From: Aphelenchoides besseyi
Lineage: Eukaryota; Nematoda; Chromadorea; Rhabditida; Aphelenchoididae
Reading direction: 5' to 3'
DNA: 64,000 nt
NCBI GenBank assembly: GCA_024699855.1
Contig: JAMPIQ010000001.1
Span: 12,648,001 to 12,712,000, forward strand
The notes beneath the pieces are model-generated. The model was not told the DNA's origin, did not search any database, and worked only from the letters and a program-made list of their open reading frames with translations. Positions within the stretch are counted from its first letter, which is position 1. The number at the start of each line of letters is the position of its first letter. Shown here one piece after another: positions 25,101-35,200 of this stretch. The position numbers were made by a program, and so were the translations under genes.

Positions 25101-25344
25101 CAAAATCAAATCGTCAATTTACGTTCCGGCTTATCAAGAGGAACTCAGACAACAATTTGCCAATCCACTAAAGAACTTGAAGGAACAAGAAGAAGCTCGA
25201 CAGCTTTTTGCCAATCCGATGAAAACCTCCGAAAAGAAACGTCGAGAACCAATCATTCGAAGGGCGAGAATCAATTCGGAAAGCGCATTAACAAGTTCAA
25301 TGGACAGTTCGGCTATCGTTGAAGAACCAACGACTGTAATTTAA
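22110..25344 (+). CDS. Phospholipase C-beta-like, copy 1
   Basis: Eighteen exons, 22110-22193 through 25082-25344, sum to 835 residues in phase. Order: PH-like N-terminus (QKIGAETQNVRMRIDESGLLLYWDY, FFVFKSDE), EF-hand region, then X box HYYINSSHNTYL, CRCVELDCW, GPVITHG, SLENHC. All the PLC active-site residues are visible (His-Asn in SSHN, Glu and Asp in VELD, His in ITHG, Glu in LEN). An X-Y linker of about 90 residues follows, then Y box ([45 protein letters not shown]), then a C2 domain ending in SIYVPAYQEELRQQ. It stops about 80 residues after C2, so the long coiled C-terminus that binds Gq in PLC-beta is missing or very short. Predicted role: hydrolysis of PIP2 to IP3 and diacylglycerol at the plasma membrane. 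Confidence 0.93.
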
Positions 25345-25615
25345 AGACTCTCAAGCTGTTTTCTTCGTATATCGCATAATAAGCTTGTAGGAAATGATTT
25401 CCTGCGTTTTAAAGTACAAATTCGGTTTATTGCAATTAAATGGTGAGAAGTGTTACAAAAAAATTTTAAAAAGTTATAAGAAAAAATGAACAACAGAGTG
25501 GTGAGAAACACTAGACCTTCTAAGATGTAAAGATAGCAGCTTATGCCACCGGATTGCAGTTAACGGAAAGCTGCACGGTTAAAAATATGCTCAGATAAAA
25601 AATTACCCATGGTTT

Positions 25616-25855
25616 TCATTCCGTCAAATAAATTCGATTAATAAGAACCTGGCTGCCAATAAACCCGGTCGATGAAGAAGCAGGATTGCAGTAGAGAAAT
25701 TTTTGTTGAATAACCCGAATGAAAATTTGGTAGAAAAGCACGAAGTTTGTGATCGTAAATAATAACGATAGAAAAGGAATCGTAAGACAATAAATAAGGA
25801 AAATAACCACGTTGATTATTTGGAGAACCCGACGCATCAGTTTGTTGAATATCAT
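25616..25855 (-). CDS. Small hydrophobic ORF, doubtful
   Basis: A single 79-codon frame from a true ATG, with hydrophobic text such as VLQIINVVIFLIYCLTIPF and FTITNFVLFYQIFI that could form two helices. It begins 42 nt after the stop of the preceding minus-strand gene, so it may simply lie in that gene's 3' UTR, where A-rich plus-strand sequence reads as Phe/Leu/Ile. No family recognised and no splice support. Confidence 0.22.
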   Translation of the reverse strand: MIFNKLMRRVLQIINVVIFLIYCLTIPFLSLLFTITNFVLFYQIFIRVIQQKFLYCNPASSSTGFIGSQVLINRIYLTE

Positions 25856-25897
25856 CGAAATTGGCTTGTGACTAGCGCTTTAGTCATGGTACGCAGA

Positions 25898-27304
25898 TCA
25901 TAATTTGACATTTTTCATCAGTAAGTCCAAACGATCTTCCTGCAACAAATGCTCGACATTGCATCCGAGATCGGGAATCGAAGTGAAGTTTTCAGAGTCG
26001 TCGAAGTTTGCTAAAACGACGAATAAAATGAAATGAAAGATTGAACTTACGAAGTCGCGGTGATTGAACTCGTGATCCGTTTGTGTGTCGCCAAGCTGAA
26101 AATTGAGAATGAATTCAATATTTAAAATCGTTCAATTACCGTGGAAAGCTGCTGCATTAACAGGTTCGTGCATTCCGTTGTTGTTGTTGTTGTGGAACTG
26201 CAAGTCAGGTGTGCCGTTTTGACAGTTGAATTCAGGGCCCGGAGTTGCCCACATATTTCCAGGTTGTTGATGAGTTGGTGGATTGACCATTGAGATGGGA
26301 CGAGAATGTGAATGATGATGATGCAAAGGCGGTTCTTCCGGAGACAAACGTTGTTGTCCGATCATCTCCGCTGGATGTGGAACCCAAATTTTGTTCAATT
26401 TGTCTTTGTCCAACGGATCGATTTCTCCCCAACCCATGAAACGATCTCCGCTCTCCGGCGAATTGTTCAGTCCAAATCCATTGTTCGAAGACAAACTCGC
26501 GTCTTTGCCGTCGACTTTGTCGATCCTGCAAACAAATGTAAAGAGGAATGTTGAAAAATAGCAACTTACACGAAGTCTATTTCTTCAACGATCTTTTTGT
26601 CTCCATCAGTCCAACGGTGAATCGTTTGATCTGAAAATTGCTATCCGTTACATTCTATGCCGTTGTTTACTTGCTTTTTTGCTTATCTGGATTCCCCCAA
26701 ACTTGGGTTCCGTTGAGTTTCTCTTGTTTGCGTCGCAATTCGTCCGGATCGCGCCAAACGTTGTCGTTCGCTCCCATTGGCTGCGCATTCCACTGACCAA
26801 CATCAGGGAAATGACCATTCTGTGGTCCGTGTGGCATCGAGTGTCGATGGAAAGATTGTTGTTGTGGTGGCATATAATTGATGTGTTGTGGAATGTTCTC
26901 GGTCGAGGACAAAAAGCGTGAGTCGCCAGGAAACCCCGCCTCGTACATGTGCGGTCGCGGATGATGCTGGTACATTGGCGGATGGAACGGTGGTGGTGGG
27001 CCCATAACTTTCATCGGTCCGTTGTTGTACGGGCCCGATGAGTAATAGCCTCCAGGCATTTCTGGCCGCGACGGCATCATGTACGGAAACTGTTGAAATA
27101 ATCGATAAATTCACACAAAATTCAACTTACATTGGTTCCGACATTGTGATAGCCGTGAAATGGTGGCGGTTGATTTGTCGCCGGTGGATTGAATGCTGAG
27201 TTAGAGTTCGCGAAGAACGGAGCAAACTCCTCTTCGGGTTGTCCGTACGGTGGAACAAAACCAGACGCTCCATCCCAATTCGAGCGAAATGCTCGTTGTG
27301 TCAT
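25898..27304 (-). CDS. Trp/Gly/Pro/Asn-rich low-complexity protein, GW182/AIN-like candidate
   Basis: About six minus-strand exons starting at 27304 (MTQRAFRSNWDGASGF) and ending at the stop 25900-25898, about 400 residues. The text is rich in Pro, Asn, His, Gln and Gly with scattered tryptophans in short contexts: SNWDGAS, VWRDPDE, TQVWGNPDK, HRWTDGD, MGWGEID, KIWVPHP, NMWATPG, HAWRH. GTQVWGNP resembles the repeated W-G peptides of GW182/TNRC6, which bind Argonaute and recruit deadenylases. Nematode versions (AIN-1/2) are short and lack the RRM, as here. No folded domain is visible, so the assignment rests on composition and motif spacing. The end (SIPDLGCNVEHLLQED) is more conserved-looking. 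It is transcribed divergently from RINT1. Confidence 0.55.
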
Positions 27305-27558
27305 TTTGCAGCTCTGAAAAATGAAACAAAATTTAGATTTGGAAATATGGTAATTACAAAGACGCGAATATCAAAAAAAACACGCTAAGTCGTAAAACGG
27401 CAACGACGATCGCGGGAAGAATTCAACGCCGCTGTCGCGATCGGAGTCCACTGATGCCGCGAACTGCGCTAGGAATCGTCAGTCGCGTTCAAACACTGAA
27501 TAAGTGGGTTCGTTGTTACACGGATGCTATTTCATTTTGTGTCATCAGTTAACAGTCA
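27305..27558. promoter_or_regulatory. Short divergent promoter region
   Basis: Only 254 nt separate the start codons of the minus-strand Trp-rich gene and plus-strand RINT1. It must hold both transcription starts. A GC-richer core with several CG dinucleotides lies around 27395-27490. No individual factor site can be named. Confidence 0.5.
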
Positions 27559-30145
27559 ATGCCCGATCCGAATTCTATTGAGCAATTTCGCATCAATGAG
27601 GTGACTTTCTTTTGCTTTTTCGCATTCATTGATTCGTTTTTTAGGAAACAAAACTTCGAAAAAAGTTGGCAAACTTGAATCGCGACAACCCAACCGAGTA
27701 TTTCAATGGAATCAACAGAATACTTGATGAATTGGAGGAGCAGAAACGAGAGCTAGTGGTCGACGAGGAACTTCGTTTGGAGAAATTGCAAAAAGCAAAG
27801 GATTTGTGTTTGAAAACGCGGCGAGAACTCGATTTGATTCGTGAACAAGTGATCAAAGAAACTCAAAACTACGAAACAAACAGGCAAAGGATATTGAAAC
27901 GATTGGAAGAAGTAACAAAGTTTGTTCGATTGGTTTTAGGATTTGATTTTAGAAAGCGCCAGAATTGTTGGAACAAGTGAGAGAACTGGCTTCGGATCGA
28001 CAGCGCTTGGAACAGTTGAAATTCGTGAAGTTTTTTGACGAAAAACAAAAGAAAATCGACGCCGCCGTCTACGCACAGGATTATGTGCAGCTACTTGAAC
28101 AATACGCAGAATTGAATGTCGATGAAGAAAAGGTAAGTGACCGTTGATTACAACGTTTAAACACTTTCGTTTAGATTCCTGTTAGCTGCCAGAAAAGCTA
28201 CAAAAAACGTATGGACGCGCTGAACGATTCACTGGCAGTTGATCTGAAATCGCACCTGACTGAACTGTTCGAAAAGATCCGCTTCCCTTTTGAAGACTCG
28301 GTCGATTATCGGTCTTTACGATCCCAATTAGAAGCTTCGATTTCCATTATCCAATCACTGCGAGCCATCAATCAGCGTCGTGGGAAAGATGATTAGTAAG
28401 GAAGCAAATTTAGAAGAGGTCATAATTGGCTTTATTACAGTGAGACGCTACAAGTTTTGATTGACTTTTTTGAAAAACGCTTTGTATTCCATTTTTATGG
28501 CGAAAAGCCGACAAACAACATTGCCAAACCAGAATGGTTTTTTGCTCAGGTATTGACCTGGATTGGTGCGAATTCCGAGTACTTTGAGGTCTACATACAA
28601 CGACTATTTGATCAGGTAACAACGAAAGTAACACTAAAAACAATTTGAATTTAGTGGCAACTGAACGAATCAGCAGACGAATACTTCGCCGAATGTTTGG
28701 TGAAGAAAGTTGTTGAAAAAGTACGGTCACTACTCAATCAACAGTCGTTCGTATCGAAACGTCAACATTTTGCACATCTTCTCGACGAAACAATAAGCTT
28801 CGGTAATGAAATACAATCAAGTCAGTTCGCATCTTAAATCTGTGATTTAATTGTTGTTAAAGTGTTTGGAACGCAGACGGACATTCCAGAAGTAATCACA
28901 TTGTTTTTGGAGCCAAATATTTTTGACGAGTGGATCGAATTGGAAAAAGATGCGATAGCTGTTGGTATCGATGAGATTCTCGACGACAAGAACGCGTTTC
29001 GTAGTCGTTTCGAAGGTGCCACCGACATCGATCCGGTAAGTGCAGGATAAGGCGATTGAAATGATCTTATTTTGTTAGCTTATGGTTCCGAACTTTGCTG
29101 ACACATTTTGTTTAATGATGCAGTCGATGTCCGAACGATATTTGTCATTTCGGGATTCGCGACTTCGTTCCCAATTTTTGAAACATCAACTGATAATCGT
29201 GGACGAGTTTCTGAGTCGAGTTGCACGAATTTTTCATGAAACCGAAAACACGTGGAAAGAAACTTATCCGCAGTTGATGAACGCAATTTGGTACGTTAAA
29301 TGAACGTTTTTGTTTCACTTTTTACCTCTAGGTACATAGCAATTGTTTTGGACGAATGGAGCAGCGAAGAGTCGTTTATCGAATTGAACGCCATCGAAAC
29401 CGACCAACCACTTTCGCGTGGAACTTTCGATGAGAGTGCCGATTTGTATCGACACGAGTGGAGAAAGCGGGCACGAATCCTTGTTTCTGCATTCCGTGAA
29501 TCAATAGATCGTCAATTGGCTTCGTACGAAAAGGAGCCGTGGTGAGTGGACAAAGTTAGTTTTGTTTCAAATGTTTTCAGGTTCCAAATGAATCACCAAA
29601 CTCCAACGGATGTCACCGCTTCTTTGTCTCCATTTCTTCGCAAAGTTGTTGAAAAAATTGATTGGGTTCGAGAAAACATATCCGAAGACTCTCGTCTTGT
29701 CGTTTTCAAACTGATTAACGAAGAGATTTGGAGTTCGTTTCTAACTGAAGCAATTGGAACAACAGCATTCACGAATCGTGGTGCCGCTCAAATGCTATAC
29801 GATGTGCAGCAAGGATTGATGCCACTACTACAAAGAACGTTCGTTCCAACGATGAAGACCATTCAACCGGATTCCGGACTAAAGCATTTTGATTGCAACA
29901 AAAACGTCGTAGGTTATTTGTTATATGGAAGTTGATGTTGCTTTCAGAAATGTAAAGAAGTAATTAATTCACTGAAGATCTTGTCTTTGCCGAGTGGAAC
30001 AGCAATTCTGCTCAAAGACGAAATCACGCGAATACCCGAGTCAATGGTTGCCGAGAAATTAACACCACTTGGAATCGAAGATATTGAGCGAGAAACTATC
30101 CTTCAACTTCTCGAACAACGGTGCGATATGAACAAGTTAATCTGA
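27559..30145 (+). CDS. RINT1: RINT1/TIP20-family vesicle tethering protein
   Basis: Eleven exons (27559-27600 to 29948-30145) join in phase to 723 residues. An N-terminal coiled coil (EELEEQKREL-type heptads, residues about 15-110) leads into the RINT1/TIP20 domain: FVFHFYGEKPTNNIAKPEWFFAQVL aligns with the family block around RYHFRG-KxTN-KPEWYLAQVL. Later matches are FLEPNIFDEW, RFRSRFEGATDIDP, VPNFADTF, TSRYIAIVLDEW, RGAAQMLYDVQQGLMPL and SGTAILLKDE. RINT1 forms the NRZ/Dsl1 tether with ZW10 and NAG at the endoplasmic reticulum for Golgi-to-ER transport. An MBLAC1-type gene follows 127 nt downstream on the same strand. Confidence 0.93.
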
Positions 30146-30272
30146 TCAACGGGTTTTGTTAAAGTTTCAAATAAATTATGCTGAAGTTCTTCTGTTCTTT
30201 TAGAGCTTGTTCGTATCAATCGTCGTATTTCTTTGTGAAGCAGTGAAAGATTACATCTAAAATTTTTGGATA
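30146..30272 (+). promoter_or_regulatory. Intercistronic region with poly(A) signal and possible trans-splice acceptor
   Basis: In order: AATAAA at 30170-30175, a pyrimidine-rich tract TTCTTCTGTTCTTTTAG ending at 30203, and the next start codon at 30273. This poly(A)-signal, tract, acceptor order within 127 nt is what nematode operons use for 3' end formation plus SL2-type trans-splicing. Confidence 0.55.
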
Positions 30273-31531
30273 ATGGGCGAAAGAACAAATGAAATAAAGG
30301 CAAAACATCTACCGAGAATTTTGTACGAAAACAAGAAGAACGATTGGAATGTTTATGTCGAGCAAGAGGCTGTCGGATATTGTGACAGCAAAACTGGACA
30401 GGCTTGTGGATCGGTGACAAAAGTTTGTATCGGCAACTACGTTATTCAAGTCGACTGCGGGTTACCGGATATGAAATTTGAAGAAACAGAAGAACGAATA
30501 TCGCTTCCAGATTGTATTTTGCTCACCCACTATCACAGCGATCATGTTGGAAGATTGTTTAAGTTTGCAGATGTCAAACAAGTTCTGCCCTGCGATCCAG
30601 ACGCAGAATTGCCATTCGAAGATATGGTTGGATTCGGCAATAAAGATCCGACACAACATTTGCATTTGCTTAAATTGAGTGGTCATTCTCCATCAGATCT
30701 TGTTCTCCTTGTAAAACCAGAAGAAGAGAGCGATGAGTTGATAGCTATCGTGGGTAAGAACTTGCAATCATGAATTAAGTTGAATGTAATTTAGGAGACA
30801 TTTTCGATAACATGAACGATTACTTTGCCAACGAACCGGCAATTCCACCGTGCAATTTGCAAAAACTTCAAGAATCCCGTCAACAGATTCGCGATTTAAG
30901 ACCTTCGATTGTTGTGCCCGGTCACGGTCCGGCATTTCGTCTACGATTATCGTGTCTGCTGGGAAAAGTACTAAAGTTTGAAAGTTTGTTTCCGCAGAAG
31001 CTTGAAAAGTCGACAGTCCGAGAATTGGAGTCAAAGGATTTGTGGCCATCAGAAATGAAATTTGGGCCAGTGGTTATACATGAGATTCTTCCGAGAACAC
31101 GAAATTACGATGCAGTTTGGATGATTACTGTTGGTGACATTAAGATTTGTGTTAACAGTCGATTAGATGAAGTAAAATTCTCAAAATGGACGTCCAGTGA
31201 GTTTCCTTCCCAATTTTTTTGACGAAAAGATTTTTCAGAAAAGATACACGCACTGGTCATTTTGAATCCATCAAATCGCTGTGCTTCGGCTATTGGTCTT
31301 CTTCGTGCAGAACGCATTTACATGGGCAATGATGTGCTTCAGAACTACGACCATTACCGTACGCTCGAAGATGTACGTCGATTAGATTTGTTGACACGCG
31401 TGATTTCTATTCAGGAAGAGTGGATCGTGGACCAGCTCATTCGTGTTAGTCGTGGCTTCAAACCCGAGTCTTTGAAATTGGAGGTTTATGATGAGCATTC
31501 CGGTAAAGTATTAAAGGTATTGGAGGATTAG
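30273..31531 (+). CDS. MBLAC1: MBLAC1-type metallo-beta-lactamase-fold protein with C-terminal extension
   Basis: Three exons (30273-30753, 30795-31196, 31239-31531), 391 residues. Metal-binding motifs in order: THYHSDHVG (H-x-H-x-D-H), LSGHSPSD (His), VGDIFD (bridging Asp) and VVPGHGPAFR (His). All ligands are intact, and the last motif is characteristic of MBLAC1. The mammalian enzyme is a histone pre-mRNA nuclease of about 266 residues. The nematode relative SWIP-10 acts in glia to protect dopamine neurons. Here about 190 residues follow the last motif, including GDIKICVNSRLDEV and ALVILNPSNRC. I do not recognise this extension; it may be a degenerate second domain. Probably the downstream gene of an operon with RINT1. 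Confidence 0.85.
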
Positions 31532-31880
31532 TGTCAACTAGGTACATTCCATTTGTTGCTCGGATAAAGAAATCAGCTTTCGATCTTTTTTACATTGGCC
31601 TTGTTTCCAACTTACAAAACGAATTTTATTGTACAAACTCAAAAACGTAAACAAAATTTGATAAGATGTAAACGTTTTTATACACGAAAAGCTGACTAAT
31701 TCAAAACTGCAAAGAGCTTTACGAGTTGTTTGCAAATTTGGCGACACAGATTGGTGACATGAAAGAGTTCAAGAGTGGAAATGTATGGGCATTATACTAA
31801 CAGGTTGATTGAATTTGCTCATTTCGGCGCGTTTACTGAGATCCATTTGATGAGAAATAATCGATTAGCACACGACTTGT
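31532..31880. other. Intergenic, convergent gene ends
   Basis: 3' ends of MBLAC1 (+) and the small secreted-protein gene (-). No further gene. Confidence 0.5.
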
Positions 31881-32292
31881 TCATTCGTCTTCTAACTCCG
31901 GAACTCCTCGATTTACCAGATACAAGTAACGGAATCCGTTACCATTCTCGTCCGTGATCGGTCTCGAATAGATGACTGATTTCTTGCCGCGCTGAGCCAC
32001 ATTCCGATTTCCGGGTCCCATCAACGTGCGGAAAACATCCTAAAACGAATAACGTCATGATTCTCGCAAACTGTTTTCATTCGAATCTCATTTGAAGCGA
32101 AACGGATGTTTTGTTATTCGCTGCGATTTCCGTTGCACACGGTTCAAATGATGGAAATTGTAATGAAAACGAGATGACTATTTACGGTCAACTTACTTGA
32201 ATTCGAGTCATCGAGTTGGTGGGTCGAGAGTTGACGGGGGCGAAAAGCGACACAAGAGCGGCAAGAAGAAGAAGAACAATTTGGAATTTCAT
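31881..32292 (-). CDS. Small secreted protein of unknown function
   Basis: Two minus-strand exons, 32292-32197 and 32039-31881, joined in phase give 84 residues. A strong signal peptide (MKFQIVLLLLAALVSLFAPVNS) is followed by about 62 residues with no cysteine. A basic site QRGKKS could be processed by a prohormone convertase, separating ENGNGFRYLYLVNRG near the end. It could be a neuropeptide precursor or a secreted cuticle/fluid protein. I recognise no family. Confidence 0.6.
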
Positions 32293-35200
32293 TTTTGTTT
32301 CGAGTCCAGGCCGAGCTTTGCTAAAAACGGATTTTCTTAAGGTATGCAACAATTCCAAAGCTTTTATACACACGATCATTCAACCCGGTCAACGAAAACA
32401 TCGCGGAGATTTTGAAGTGTTGGAACTGAACGAAAATAGTTGCCGAAGCGGATTGTAGGCGTTAGATTAGACGTTTAAACACAAAAGAAGTTGAAGTTTA
32501 AGAAACTAAAGTTGGCGAGCTTTTCGTGCAACATCTTCTCATCACTTTTATCAGCAGGACATGAAAGAATACGCTATAGTTCGGGAAATGGTTCGCCAAC
32601 CCACTCAGAAAAAGGACGAGATGAAACGAGGGCGGAGACAAAAGCTCACAACCTCACTGCTGAATGGACAAAACACCGTTGACAAGCGCGGTTGACGGGC
32701 GGATCAGTTTGAGTGATCGCGGACGAACAAGTGGACGAAATGATAATCGTGATTTCGTGTCAGTTGGTCATGAACACCTCTTTACTGTACGAAATGAAAC
32801 ACAACTGTCGATTCGTAATAATCGAAAATACCAAAGATCTCTTCTACGTGCTTCAAGATGCATTGCTAATCTTTTTGTAATTCGAAACCACACCGGAAAC
32901 TGAATCTCCATTGTCCACAAAAACCGTGAAGTTAAATGGCAACCTTAACGTTGTCAATTTGAGTGCAAAACGCAGTAAATAAAAGGATCTAATTGTGCGT
33001 TGTATGATTTTATAGTACGCAGCTGTTGGTCAAATTGGAAGGCGGAGCAGAAGATATAACAAAAAGTAAGCAGGTGAGACGCTTTTTGCATTCCAATTCG
33101 TACTGTTGCATGATTCACGACAAAACAATGTCGAATCTAACCGACAGTTTCATGACTTCCGATTTTTTATCAACCTCGCCCGCAACTCAAACCCACTTGT
33201 TGCGTGACCAACGAATCGCTGGGATGTTGCAAAAGTCTAATGATGTCAAGAAAGAATGCGAATAACAAATTACGAAACAACGTTATCCTATTTTGGCACA
33301 AGAGTGTGAACATCAAAAATGAAAGTTGATGCTAAATCGTATTCAACGCGTCATTGACCGTTCAACTCAACCGTATGCCGAAAAGCGTTTTGATGAATTT
33401 TTTGCCTGAATTACTCGAAAAATTTGTTCGAACGGTCCAACAACGACATTCAACGTTCATTCTCTGGTTCTATGTAATTCGAGGCATAATTGAAATGACG
33501 ATATGCAAACTAGCTGATTGCAGTCGTGATGCCAAGACTCCTGGGATTGTCACTTCCAAAAATGCGAACACAAATGAGTGTAAGGCTTAAGATTTCGTTG
33601 AAGTTTTCTGCTATGATCCACTAAAGTGCCCAGTTGTTAAGTGCGGAACCAAAGCAGATGTCTTTGAATGACCACTTATTCGCCTCTAAATTGATGGCAT
33701 TTGAGCTCAATACTAAAATATTACAAATTTGCACCGGCTCTTGTAAACCAAAATACCACGACCATTAAGAAACCAATTAAATGAATTGCTTGCTTTGTCG
33801 ACGACGGCCTCCAAAACTCACAGTAAATGGTGTGAACAAACAAACTCGACGTGTTTTTGGCCTACGGGCATTCAAAGGTCTTATTACTGAGTTTGAGCAG
33901 AAGTCCGGAACTAATCGGCAAACAATCCAACACTCCCAATTCGACTGCTCATCTTCGCAAGTCGCCTACGTAAACGACAACAGCTTACAAATTTGCAGTA
34001 ATACCGTAAAACTCAAAGTTCGACCACAGAACGTAATAGTAGACGTCAAAAGCGTTCTCTAATTGAAAACGTTGTGACCAAGAGATCGGTTGCTCTTTAA
34101 AACTACAGAGGCAGCCAGTTGCGTTATAACCGACCGTTAATCTGAAGTTAACAATTTGGTCGATTCACGACTCTAACATAACGGTCATTCAACTGGAAAA
34201 ATGACAAACCTACACCTAAAAACACTACTGTAATTGATGATGATGCAGTAACGAACAAAAACGGTCGTCAATTGTTCGATAAAATTGGACGTGCAATGCG
34301 TGGGTAAGCTGTTTGATCACAACCATTGTTCCAGTATGTCAATTAAGTCACATGTTGAATTTGACGAATTTAGAGCGCTCTTAGTCAACCTTCTAGCGAA
34401 TTTCACGTTGAGTTCAGAAAATAAGCTCAAGGTCAATTGTGCAATTGAAGAAACAACAAAGTCATCACCTCACTCGTACAACATTTCACTGATTTCAAAA
34501 CAACCCGCAGGATTTCCCAGCGAAAACGTTTTGTTAGTTGTCGGTGGCTGCAAACAAAAATAACTTTTGCGACACTGTAGATGCAGGTGGTCGCGCCCAA
34601 CAGCAGTTTCTGGTTAAAAGTAAGCGAAATTACCAGAAGAAGTGCACTTATATATTAATCGGAAATAGCTCAAATCAAAATTGGTGACCCACTGAGCAAC
34701 ACAATGGAAGTTGATGACGCGAGATTGACGACAATTGACCACGTAGGTGGAGAGGAGAAGTCGTCAACTTTAATAAGAACATTGAACGGTTAGGTCGTTT
34801 AAATACAATGGAGGTTCGAGTAAATTGATTGACGTGCATTTTCCGAATTTTAATTATATAACGATGATTTGAAGTCTAAGGACACGCCAACTCGCCTTTG
34901 AAATTTATCGAAGCGACGACAAACGGAAATGAAATCGATTGAGCACGTCGGAAAACAGTCGCCCTCGAGTTAAAGAAGCGACAGACACTGACGCAAATTT
35001 GCATTCGAAATTGGTTGGACAGAGTTGAAAGGTACGGAGGACAAAAGAAGAACGGAAGCACTCGTCACCGAAACCACGAGGTTTGTTCAGATTTCTTTCG
35101 CCTCAATGAAACGATCGGGAGACAAAAAACAGACGTCGAAATACGGTGGTCGAGAAGCCGAAATTCGATGTTGAAACGCCCATTTTGTAACGAGTTTGTT

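Noticed and set aside
31775..31957. Plus-strand 60-codon frame ending RYHSRP
   Set aside because: It is antisense to the second exon of the small secreted-protein gene, which has a phased splice junction and a signal peptide.
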